A DNA stretch of 64,000 nt from Actinopolymorpha rutila. GTDB lineage: Bacteria > Actinomycetota > Actinomycetes > Propionibacteriales > Actinopolymorphaceae. Below, in pieces: positions 45,023-52,869 of the stretch. The notes under the pieces are model-generated. The model saw only the letters and a program-made list of their open reading frames with translations, was not told the origin of the DNA and searched no databases. The DNA lies in NCBI RefSeq assembly GCF_013407855.1, contig NZ_JACBZH010000001.1:5456001-5520000 (forward strand). The letters run 5' to 3'. Both the position numbers and the translations under genes were made by a program. The stretch's first letter is position 1. Every line of letters begins with the position of its first letter.

Positions 45023-46912
45023 GTGCATTCAACGGATGACGGCAGGGCCTCGTGGCACTGGCAGGCGCCGGGAGTGGTCCTCAGCGTCGATCCGGGCACT
45101 CTCGCGGGAAGCATCCAGAACCCGGCGGGCACGAACCGCTGGACGTTCGGCGGGATCGACATGCCGGGTGGTGCGCACCACGAGACGGTACGGCTGGAGT
45201 CGTGCGAAGCCCTCGACCGCGGCTGCCGCGCCGTGCTGCGCCTCGGCGGTCTTGTCGTCACCGTCGAGATAGCGCTCGCCGACGGCCCCTCGGGCGTGAC
45301 GTTCTCACTCACTCCGACGGCCGACGCCGAGCTGACCTCGCCGCTGCGCTATCCGCCCGCGTTGCGAGCGGACGGTACGCCCGTGGTGGAGCTGGCACTG
45401 CCGCTCAAGACCACGAACGGCATCGTGTACCAGCCCTCCCCCGGGGATGGTCTCGACTTCACCTTCGACGTGGCGGGCGGCAACACCGTCGGGCTGTCGA
45501 TGCCGTTCTGGTCCGCCAGTACGCCGAACGGTGGGTTGCTCGCGACCTTCGCCGACCAGGACGACGTCGAGCTCACCGTCACCAGCGCCGCAGACTCCGG
45601 AGCGGAGGTCGCCGTCGGCTGGACGGCGTCTCTCGGCTCACTCCGCTACCCCCGTCGCGTCACCTACACGCTGCTGGACGAGCCCGGCTACGTCGCGGCG
45701 GCGTCGGCGTACCGGCAGTCGGTCGTCGCGGCCGGGCGGTTCCGGTCGCTGGCCGACAAGATCGCCGAGCGGCCCGCGGTCGGCGGGATCGTCGGTGCGC
45801 CGTACTTCAGCACCGGCTATCTGCCGTTCTCGCGCCGCAAGCTCGACCAGGTTCTCGCCGGGCTTCGCGACATCGGCTACCGGAGCGGGCTGCTCGGGCC
45901 GATCGACTTCCTGCAGTGGGACGCCGGGCCGTGGCTGAACGACTACCAGCCCTTCATCAGCGCTCCGGACTTCGCGGCGCCGATCGCCGAGGCGGGCTTC
46001 ACGCCGTTCGCGTGGCTCTACCTGGAGGACATTCTCGACTTCGACCCGAGCTTCGACCCGGGCATGCTCGCCGTCGACCGGGACGGGCGGGTGCCGCAGG
46101 GCTGGGTGAACCGCGACTACCGCTACGCCCGGCTCTGCGACACGGTGATCGCACAACACGGCCGTCGGCTGCGGAAGCGGGCCGGAACGTTCGCCGGGCT
46201 GCACTTCGACACCACCACGAGCAAGGCGCTGATGGAGTGCTGGTCATCGGAGCATCCGATGAGCCGGTCCACCGACCGGGAAGCGCGCCGGGACTGGCTG
46301 GCCGAGGTCGCCGGGTGGGGACACCTGATCGGTTCGGAGGGCGGGTGCGACTGGGCGTTCGACGTGATGGACTTCTGCTCCAACAACCCCCGCCGCGACC
46401 TGGAGACCTGCTTTCCCGCGCCCGCGCGGCACGTCCCGCTGCAGGGACTCGTCTACCACGACTCGGTGGTGTCCTACTGCTGGGAGTACGACCCGTACAA
46501 CAGGAGCTACTGGGGCGGCGACTGGTCGCGGGCGAAGATCCTCTACGACGTGATGTGCGGCAACCCGCCCACGGTGTCGCCGGTGCTCGGGTACTTCCCG
46601 GTGATCGGTGCGGCCGAGGTAGCCGTCTCCTCGTCGTGGGTGACCTGGGAGGACCCCGAGACGCAACGCCTGCTCCGGGAGGCCCTCCCGGTAGCACACC
46701 TGCACGAACGCACGGCGCTGCAACCGATGCTGTCGCACGCCTTCCTCGACGACGCCGGCACGGTCAGCCGCACCACCTATGCGGACGGAACCGAGGTCGT
46801 GGTCAACACCGGGCAGAAGCCGTACGACGACGGCGAGGTCGAGCTGACCGGCTCGGCCTACCGGATCGACGGCCGGCTCACCCACGTCGGAGGTCACCAT
46901 GGCTCTGCCTGA
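45023..46912 (+). CDS. Glycoside-hydrolase-like TIM-barrel protein (first gene of catabolic operon)
   Basis: A ~629-residue protein without a visible signal peptide. An N-terminal beta-sandwich (~10-250, WHWQAPGVVLSVDPGTL through WTASLGSLRYPRR) precedes a probable TIM barrel (~260-540). The barrel has acidic residues such as FLQWDAGPW, GLHFDTTTSKALMEC and GSEGGCDWAFDVMDF. The general layout recalls GH101/DUF5696-like glycosidases. The family is not certain, and the catalytic pair is unproven. The start is unclear: GTG 45023 has GGAGGG 10-11 bases upstream, while GTG 44969 and ATG 44819 are alternatives. Its end overlaps the next gene's ATG by 14 bases, so it heads a tightly coupled operon of seven. 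Confidence 0.65.
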   Translation: MHSTDDGRASWHWQAPGVVLSVDPGTLAGSIQNPAGTNRWTFGGIDMPGGAHHETVRLESCEALDRGCRAVLRLGGLVVTVEIALADGPSGVTFSLTPTADAELTSPLRYPPALRADGTPVVELALPLKTTNGIVYQPSPGDGLDFTFDVAGGNTVGLSMPFWSASTPNGGLLATFADQDDVELTVTSAADSGAEVAVGWTASLGSLRYPRRVTYTLLDEPGYVAAASAYRQSVVAAGRFRSLADKIAERPAVGGIVGAPYFSTGYLPFSRRKLDQVLAGLRDIGYRSGLLGPIDFLQWDAGPWLNDYQPFISAPDFAAPIAEAGFTPFAWLYLEDILDFDPSFDPGMLAVDRDGRVPQGWVNRDYRYARLCDTVIAQHGRRLRKRAGTFAGLHFDTTTSKALMECWSSEHPMSRSTDREARRDWLAEVAGWGHLIGSEGGCDWAFDVMDFCSNNPRRDLETCFPAPARHVPLQGLVYHDSVVSYCWEYDPYNRSYWGGDWSRAKILYDVMCGNPPTVSPVLGYFPVIGAAEVAVSSSWVTWEDPETQRLLREALPVAHLHERTALQPMLSHAFLDDAGTVSRTTYADGTEVVVNTGQKPYDDGEVELTGSAYRIDGRLTHVGGHHGSA

Positions 46913-48305
46913 CTTCGCCCTGCTCGACCGGGAGACCGTGCGCGTCGACGTCGCCGATCAGCGCGGCCCGGCCGAGCTCTGGCGGCACACCGTCGGGCTG
47001 GGCGGCATCAACAGCTCACCGCTTCCGCTCCGCGTGGTCGAGGGCGCGGCGGCGCTGCGCCCGCGGCTGGTGCGGATCTTCGTCCAGCAGTTCTTCGACA
47101 TCTATCCCGAGCACGGGCGGTTCGACTGGAGCCGGCTGGACCCGTACATGGACTCCCTCGCCGCCACCGGCGCGAAGGTCGTCGCCGCGATCTGCCTCAA
47201 GCCCGGCCCGTTGTTCGACCACGAAGACCGGATCGACCACGCGGCGTGGATGCCGAACGACGTCGCCGAGTGGCAGCGGGTCGTCGCCGCGCTGGTACGC
47301 CGCTACTCCGTCGAACGAGACCTCGTCACCCGCTGGGAGATCGGCAACGAGACCGACATCGGCGAGGACGGCGGGTCGCCGTATCTGATCCCCGACCCGA
47401 ACGACTACGCGAGGTTCTACGACCTGACCGCACCCGCCATCCGTGCGGCCGCACCACACGTCAAGGTGGGCGGAACGGCGGCGTGCTGGGTGACCAACGA
47501 ACCGCTGCCGGGCTTCGTCAAGCACTGCCGTGAGAACGACGTCCCGCTCGACTTCATCTCCTGGCACATCTACGACGACGACTGGACGCGACACGCGGCG
47601 GGAGTGACCGAGGGAATGCGGCTGGTGGCGGGGTTCCCCGAACCGGCGCCGGAGCTGATGGTCACCGAGTGGAGTACGTCGTTCGAGGCTGTGTCCGTGG
47701 CCGACCAGGCCGACGACCCACGCCGGGCGGCACTCGTGGCGGCGTCGATCCTCGCGATGGACGAGGCCGGGCCGGCCTGGTCGTTCTACTACCACCTGTG
47801 GGACCAGGTGTGTGATCCGGGCGAGTTCGCGCCGTTCTTCTCCCCCGAGGGTGTCGCGCACATGATGCGGCACTGGAACGAGGTGCCGCACCGGTTCGGC
47901 CTGTTCGGTGAACGTGGGGAGGTGCGACCGCAGTACTTCGTCCACCAACTGCTGGGCAGGCTCGGCGACACCAAGGTGACCTGCGAGACGTCGCACGAGG
48001 AGCTGCACGCCTACGCGGCCAGCGGTCCCGGAACAGTGTCGGTGCTGGTGGCGAACACCAACCTTTCCCGGCCGGACTGCCGGGACCGAATTCTCACGCT
48101 GCGGTACGCCGGGCTGACGCCGGGCCCCAAGCTGCTGACCGTTCACCGGATCGACGAGCAGCGGCGCTGGTGCGCCGACACGCTCGCCCTGCACCCGTTG
48201 GAGGAACGGGTCGTCGTCACCGCCGACGCGTTCGAACACCAGATTCTCCTGCCGGCGCACACCGTGGCGTTCGCCACGCTGTCCGAACGAGACGGGATCC
48301 GATAG
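46899..48305 (+). CDS. GH39-like glycosidase (TIM barrel)
   Basis: A 468-residue cytoplasmic glycosidase of clan GH-A type. The acid/base Glu is E151 within RWEIGNETDIG, and the nucleophile candidate is E257 in LMVTEWSTS. FVQQFFDIYPEHGRFDW near residue 60 and ISWHIYDDDW fit GH39 beta-xylosidase/iduronidase-like enzymes, and the last ~90 residues look like the accessory beta-sandwich. No signal peptide is present, so it should act on imported oligosaccharide, consistent with the divergent ABC importer. The stop is directly followed by the next ATG. Confidence 0.8.
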   Translation: MALPDFALLDRETVRVDVADQRGPAELWRHTVGLGGINSSPLPLRVVEGAAALRPRLVRIFVQQFFDIYPEHGRFDWSRLDPYMDSLAATGAKVVAAICLKPGPLFDHEDRIDHAAWMPNDVAEWQRVVAALVRRYSVERDLVTRWEIGNETDIGEDGGSPYLIPDPNDYARFYDLTAPAIRAAAPHVKVGGTAACWVTNEPLPGFVKHCRENDVPLDFISWHIYDDDWTRHAAGVTEGMRLVAGFPEPAPELMVTEWSTSFEAVSVADQADDPRRAALVAASILAMDEAGPAWSFYYHLWDQVCDPGEFAPFFSPEGVAHMMRHWNEVPHRFGLFGERGEVRPQYFVHQLLGRLGDTKVTCETSHEELHAYAASGPGTVSVLVANTNLSRPDCRDRILTLRYAGLTPGPKLLTVHRIDEQRRWCADTLALHPLEERVVVTADAFEHQILLPAHTVAFATLSERDGIR

Positions 48306-49202
48306 ATGACACAGGCGCAAGTCGCCGTCGACGTCCACACGCATCTGGGCCAACACGGCACACACGTGTGCGATCCGCTGGCACATGATGAGATCCGGGC
48401 CTGGGGCGAGGTCAGCTGGAACGTCACCCCGGAGGAGCACCGGCACGCCGCGGAGGCGGCCGGGACGTCGATCGTGCTGGCGTTCGACGCCGAGCCGGTG
48501 GGTGTCGTCGTCCCCAACGACTACGTTGCGGACACGGTCGCCGGGCACGACAACCTGATCGGGTTCGCCAGCGTCAATCCGAACCGGCCCGGAGCACCCG
48601 CCCTGCTCGACGACGCCATCACGACGCTGGGGCTGCGGGGACTCAAGCTCGGCCCGTGTTACCAGCACTTCCACCCGCACGACCCGGCCTGCTTCGACCT
48701 GCTGGAGGTCGCCGCGCACCACCAGATCCCGGTGATCTGGCACCAGGGAACGACGTTCACCCCGGCGGCGATCGTCGACTACGCCCGGCCGTTGCAGCTG
48801 GACCAGGTGGCGCGCCGCTTCCCGGACCTGCGGATGTGGATCGCGCACTTCGGGCATCCGTGGGCGGAGGAGGCGCTGAGTGTGATCCGCCGGCACGAGC
48901 ACTTCTACGTCGACGTGTCCGCGCTCGACACCCGGCCGTGGCAGCTGGCACAGGCGCTGACGGCGGCGAAGGAGTACCGCGTGTTCGACCGGATCCTGTT
49001 CGGCACCGACTACCCGTTCTCGACCGTCGAGCGCACCGTGGCCGGACTTCGCAAGGCAGCTGGGCTGTGCCGCACGCTCGGGATGGCCGACGTCACCGAC
49101 GACGACGTGGACCGGATCTGCCAACAGAACTCCCTTGCCCTGCTCGGGTTGGGCGTTCCCAACGACGGCGCGGATGCGCCGGAGAGGACGGTCGCGCCAT
49201 GA
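48306..49202 (+). CDS. Amidohydrolase-2 family metal-dependent hydrolase
   Basis: A 298-residue TIM-barrel enzyme of the PF04909 group. Metal ligands are H11-T-H13 (VDVHTHLG), with downstream His candidates in IPVIWHQGT and IAHFGHPW, and a final Asp in ILFGTDYPFS. Members hydrolyse lactones or decarboxylate or deaminate small acids; lactone opening of a sugar lactone is a sensible role in this operon (inference). It starts at the base after the previous stop and overlaps the next gene by ATGA. Confidence 0.8.
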   Translation: MTQAQVAVDVHTHLGQHGTHVCDPLAHDEIRAWGEVSWNVTPEEHRHAAEAAGTSIVLAFDAEPVGVVVPNDYVADTVAGHDNLIGFASVNPNRPGAPALLDDAITTLGLRGLKLGPCYQHFHPHDPACFDLLEVAAHHQIPVIWHQGTTFTPAAIVDYARPLQLDQVARRFPDLRMWIAHFGHPWAEEALSVIRRHEHFYVDVSALDTRPWQLAQALTAAKEYRVFDRILFGTDYPFSTVERTVAGLRKAAGLCRTLGMADVTDDDVDRICQQNSLALLGLGVPNDGADAPERTVAP

Positions 49203-50107
49203 CCGGTGCCGAGGTGAGCGGGGTCGTGTGCGTGGTACAGACGCCGTTCGACGAGCAAGGCGACATTGACGCCGGAACGTTCGTACGCCAGGTGGAGTGG
49301 CTGTTCGACAACGGTGCGGACGGTGCGGCGATCGGGATGGTGTCGGAGGTGCTGCGGCTGTCGACGGCAGAGCGGGACGAACTCGCGACGCTGCTGTGCG
49401 GTGCGGCCACCGGGCGGGGTGCGTCGGTGGTCAGCGTGGGCGCGGAGTCCACCCATACCGCCGTACGCCACGCGCGGCACGCGGCCGCGGTCGGCGCGGA
49501 CGCGGTGATGGCCACGCCGCCCGCGCTCAGCCGGGCCGGTGATGCGGAACTGTTCGACTACTTCCTCGCCATCGGAGACGCCGCACAGGTGCCGGTGATC
49601 GTCCAGGACGCCAGCGGCTACGTCGGTTCGGCGCTGTCGATCGACCTGCAGGCCAGACTGCAGGCCGAGCTACCCGACCGGGTGCTGTTCAAGCCGGAGG
49701 CCCATCCGATCGGGCCCAAGCTGACCCAACTGCTGGACGCGACCGGCGGGAAGGCACGCGTTCTCGAGGGAAACGGCGGCATGTATCTCGTCGACAGTTT
49801 CCGGCGCGGAGCGATCGGCACCATGCCGGCCGGTGACCTGGTGTGGGCACTGGTCCCGCTGTGGCGGGCGCTCAACGCCGGCGACTACGACCGGGCCTAC
49901 CGGATCGCCGGGCCGCTGACGCAGATGGTCTCGCTGCAGACCAGCCTGGACAGCTTCGTCGCGATCGAGAAGTACCTCCTGGTGCGACAGGGAGTCTTCC
50001 GCAGCGCGGCGGTACGGGGCCCGGTCGCCGGTGGGGTCGACGAACGGATGTACGCCGAGATCGACCGGCTGGTCGAGCTGCTGCGCCGGGCGGTCGACCA
50101 TGGCTGA
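49199..50107 (+). CDS. Dihydrodipicolinate synthase (DapA) family aldolase
   Basis: A 302-residue class I aldolase/lyase of the NAL/DHDPS family. The Schiff-base lysine is K165 in RVLFKPEAH. The segment where DapA has the catalytic Tyr (YN-x-P) reads VIVQDASGYVG, as in keto-sugar-acid dehydratases and aldolases rather than lysine biosynthesis enzymes. GNGGMYLVDSFRRGAIGTMPA forms the later substrate loop. Within this operon it likely cleaves or dehydrates a 2-keto-3-deoxy sugar acid made by the enolase-superfamily enzyme. It overlaps the upstream gene by 4 bases and the next by 8 bases. Confidence 0.82.
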   Translation: MTGAEVSGVVCVVQTPFDEQGDIDAGTFVRQVEWLFDNGADGAAIGMVSEVLRLSTAERDELATLLCGAATGRGASVVSVGAESTHTAVRHARHAAAVGADAVMATPPALSRAGDAELFDYFLAIGDAAQVPVIVQDASGYVGSALSIDLQARLQAELPDRVLFKPEAHPIGPKLTQLLDATGGKARVLEGNGGMYLVDSFRRGAIGTMPAGDLVWALVPLWRALNAGDYDRAYRIAGPLTQMVSLQTSLDSFVAIEKYLLVRQGVFRSAAVRGPVAGGVDERMYAEIDRLVELLRRAVDHG

Positions 50108-50915
50108 GCCGGCGTCGGCAGGCGGTGGCGGCCCGACCGTCGCGATCGTCACCGGCGCGGGCGGCGGCATCGGTGGTGCTTGTGCCCTGGCCCTCGCCGA
50201 CTCCCACGACACGGTGGTCTGCGTGGACCGGGATCTGGACCGGGCGAAGGAGACCGTCGCCGCGATCGAGCAGGCCGGCGGCTCCGGGGTGCCCGTCGCG
50301 GCCGACGCCGCGGACCCGGCGTTCGGGGAGCACGTCGCGGCGGCCGCCGCAGCAGTGGGGCAGGTCCGCTCCGCCGTGCACGCCCTCGCCCACGAGGAAC
50401 ACGTACCCGCCTTGGAACTCAGCCTGGACTCGGTGCGGCTCAGCTTCACCATCGGTCCGCTCGCGGCGTTCGCGTTGTTCCGCGCCCTCGCGGTCGCGCC
50501 CACCCCGCCGTCACCGGGTGCGGCGTTCACCGTGATCGGCTCGCTGCACGAGACGCACGCGTTCGCGCGCTGCCTCGGCTACAACGCCGCGCACGGCGCG
50601 CTCGGCCAGGTGGTGCGGACGCTCGCGCACGAATGGGCCGACCGGCGGATCCGGGTCAACGCCGTCGTCCCCGGCTGGATCGCCACCCCCGGCGAGGTGG
50701 CCTTCTACGGCGAGGAGCATCTGGCCCGGGCGGGCAAGGCGCTGCCGTTCGGCGCGATGGGTGAGGTCGGCCAGGTCGCCGCGGCCGTGGCTTTCCTGTC
50801 CTCCCCCGGCGCCGGCTACATCTCCGGTTCGTTCCTGACCGTGGACGGCGCGCTGTCCGTGTCACTCGCCCGGCTGCCGGAGGGAGACCAGTCAACGGAG
50901 GGAGAGCAGTCATGA
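50100..50915 (+). CDS. SDR family oxidoreductase with atypical catalytic residue
   Basis: A 271-residue short-chain dehydrogenase. The cofactor loop TGAGGGIG is at 18-25, an Asp after strand 2 (VCVDRDLD) suggests NAD(H), and NAVVPGWIATPG and DGALSVSL are family endings. The active-site Ser148 and Tyr161 have the right spacing, but the usual Tyr-x3-Lys reads Y161-N-A-A-H165, so the lysine is a histidine. The NNAG motif region reads HALAHEEH. It may be inactive, or use His to orient cofactor. It overlaps the aldolase gene by 8 bases and the next by ATGA, so it is expressed with the operon. Confidence 0.8.
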   Translation: MAEPASAGGGGPTVAIVTGAGGGIGGACALALADSHDTVVCVDRDLDRAKETVAAIEQAGGSGVPVAADAADPAFGEHVAAAAAAVGQVRSAVHALAHEEHVPALELSLDSVRLSFTIGPLAAFALFRALAVAPTPPSPGAAFTVIGSLHETHAFARCLGYNAAHGALGQVVRTLAHEWADRRIRVNAVVPGWIATPGEVAFYGEEHLARAGKALPFGAMGEVGQVAAAVAFLSSPGAGYISGSFLTVDGALSVSLARLPEGDQSTEGEQS

Positions 50916-51667
50916 GGTATGCATGCGTGTTCGCCCACCCTGACGACGAGATGCGCTGTCTGGGAACGCTGCTGCGGCTGCACGAGCAGGGCCACGAGAT
51001 CGCGTTCGTCACCCTCACCGGCGGCGACAAGGGTCTCCCGTTCTCCGGGCCGGACTCCCACGAGCGGGCCGTCGCGGTGAGGGAGGCGGAGATCCGTACC
51101 GTCGCGAAGGCGTTCGACGCGAGCTACCTGTGCCTGGGTCGCGAGGACGGGTTCCTGTACGACGACGAGCCGCTGCGGCACGACCTGATCGCGGCGCTGC
51201 GTACCGTCGATCCCGAGGTGATCTTCACCCACTGGACGAACGACTACAACGCCGACCACGTGGTGACCGCGAAAGCCGTGGTCGACACCGCGTTGTGGAC
51301 CAACCTCGGCTCGTTCGAGCCACACGTTCCGGCCAACGACCACGTGCCGCGGATCTTCCACGTCGACACCGGCGCGGGCTACGGGTTCGAGGCCACCCAC
51401 TTCGTCGAGCTCACCGCCGGCCACGTGGCACGCAAGGCCGAACTGATCCGGGCGCACGCGAGCCAGATGGACGTGATGCGTCACCTGCGCGGCCACGACT
51501 ACGCCGACGAGATGGCCGACTCCGACCGGGTCACCGGTGCCCGGCTGATGGTCGCCCACGCCGAGGGGTTCCGGCCGTGCCTGGCCGAACGCCGGATTCC
51601 GTGGCCGTCCGACCTGCCGGGCCGTCCGGCGCACGCGAGCCCCGCAGGCCGGAAGGGCACCGCATGA
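50912..51667 (+). CDS. PIG-L family deacetylase
   Basis: A 251-residue zinc-dependent N-acetylglucosaminyl deacetylase-like enzyme. The metal motif A8-H-P-D-D-E13 (FAHPDDE) and the distal H-x-x-D/N-H stretch FTHWTNDYNADH are intact. Family relatives deacetylate GlcNAc-inositol in mycothiol synthesis (MshB), GlcNAc-PI, or small oligosaccharides. Its place among sugar-catabolic genes, coupled at both ends by ATGA overlaps, suggests that the substrate of the operon carries an N-acetyl amino sugar (inference). It lacks a signal peptide and so acts in the cytoplasm. Confidence 0.85.
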   Translation: MRYACVFAHPDDEMRCLGTLLRLHEQGHEIAFVTLTGGDKGLPFSGPDSHERAVAVREAEIRTVAKAFDASYLCLGREDGFLYDDEPLRHDLIAALRTVDPEVIFTHWTNDYNADHVVTAKAVVDTALWTNLGSFEPHVPANDHVPRIFHVDTGAGYGFEATHFVELTAGHVARKAELIRAHASQMDVMRHLRGHDYADEMADSDRVTGARLMVAHAEGFRPCLAERRIPWPSDLPGRPAHASPAGRKGTA

Positions 51668-52839
51668 GGATCACCGACGTCACTCCTTTCCTGTTGCGGG
51701 GCAACCAGACCTATGGCGCCCACGCGGGCGCGGCGGAGGCGACCGACCAGGGCGACTGGCTGCTGCTGGTACGGGTCCGCACCGACGAGGGCCTGGAGGG
51801 CTGGTCCGACGTGGAGACCATGGGTCCGGTCGCCGCTCGTGTCCTGCAGGGCAGCGGGATGAGTGCGCTCGGCTTCCGTACCATCCACGAGCAGCTTCTC
51901 GGCCGGGACGCCACCGACGTGGAGGCGATCTGGGACGAGTTGTACGTCGCCACCGCCTACTACGGGCGGCGCGGCGTCGCCATGCACTGCATGTCGGCGG
52001 TCGACAACTGCCTCTGGTCCATCCGGGCACAGGCCGCCGGGGTGTCGCTCGCGCAGGCGCTCGGAGGTCGCCGGCGTGACCGGTTGCCGGCGTACGCGTC
52101 CACCCTGTTCCGGCCTACGCCGGAGGAGAACGCCGCCGCCGCGCAGCGCTACGTCGACCTCGGCTTCACCGGGATGAAGTTCGGCTGGGGCGGGTTCGGG
52201 ACCGACCCGGGCGCGGACCGGGACAACCTCGCGGCGCTGCGGGAGACGCTCGGTCCGGACCGGGCGTTGATGATCGACCCCGGCTGGTACGTCGAAGACG
52301 CGGGCCGGCCGCGGGTACGGACGATGACCGAGACGACGACAATGCTGGAGACGTTGGGCGACGGCGCGCCGTACTGGGTGGAGGACATCGTTCATCCGGA
52401 GCGCACCGAGCAGTACGCCGTGCTGGCAGCGGAGTTCCCGCACCTTCGCTTCGCGGCCGGTGAGCAGCAGGCGACGATCTGGGAGCTACGGCGACTGGTC
52501 CGCGACCACGGGATCGCGGTGGTGCAGCCGGACCTGTCCCGGTGCGGTGGGCTCACTGTGGCGAGTGCTCTCGCGCCCGACGCCGCGAGAGCTGGGGTGG
52601 AGATCGTCACCCACTCCTGGCTGACCGACCTGCTGCACGCCTACAGCCTGCACTTCCTGTCCACCCTGCCCGAAGCCCGCTGGGTGGAGTTCAACGTCGC
52701 GCAGAGCGAGCTCAGCGCGGGCGTCGTCAACAAGTCGTTGACACTGGCCGCCGACGGCACGGTCACGGTGCCGGACGGGGCCGGCCTTGGCGTGGAGGTG
52801 GACCTGGCATTCGTCGAGGCGAATGCCGTCACACCGTAG
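51664..52839 (+). CDS. Mandelate racemase/muconate lactonizing (enolase superfamily) enzyme
   Basis: A 391-residue member of the enolase superfamily. It has the capping domain (~1-130) and a barrel with lysine/metal segments: GMKFGWGG (Lys after strand 2), MIDPGWY (metal Asp), WVEDIVHPE (metal Glu), FAAGEQQ (metal Glu) and VQPDLSRCGG. Such enzymes dehydrate acid sugars by abstracting the proton alpha to carboxylate. It differs clearly from the DgoD-like gene at 1.7-2.8 kb, so the substrate is probably another aldonate. It is the last gene of the seven-gene operon and overlaps the deacetylase by ATGA. Confidence 0.85.
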   Translation: MRITDVTPFLLRGNQTYGAHAGAAEATDQGDWLLLVRVRTDEGLEGWSDVETMGPVAARVLQGSGMSALGFRTIHEQLLGRDATDVEAIWDELYVATAYYGRRGVAMHCMSAVDNCLWSIRAQAAGVSLAQALGGRRRDRLPAYASTLFRPTPEENAAAAQRYVDLGFTGMKFGWGGFGTDPGADRDNLAALRETLGPDRALMIDPGWYVEDAGRPRVRTMTETTTMLETLGDGAPYWVEDIVHPERTEQYAVLAAEFPHLRFAAGEQQATIWELRRLVRDHGIAVVQPDLSRCGGLTVASALAPDAARAGVEIVTHSWLTDLLHAYSLHFLSTLPEARWVEFNVAQSELSAGVVNKSLTLAADGTVTVPDGAGLGVEVDLAFVEANAVTP

Positions 52840-52869
52840 GACCGCGCGCCGCGGACGTGGGCATCCCGG

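Noticed and set aside
47016..49124. A 702-codon minus-strand open frame across the GH39 and amidohydrolase genes
   Set aside because: It spans the boundary between two recognised plus-strand genes and has low-complexity composition; a GC artefact.
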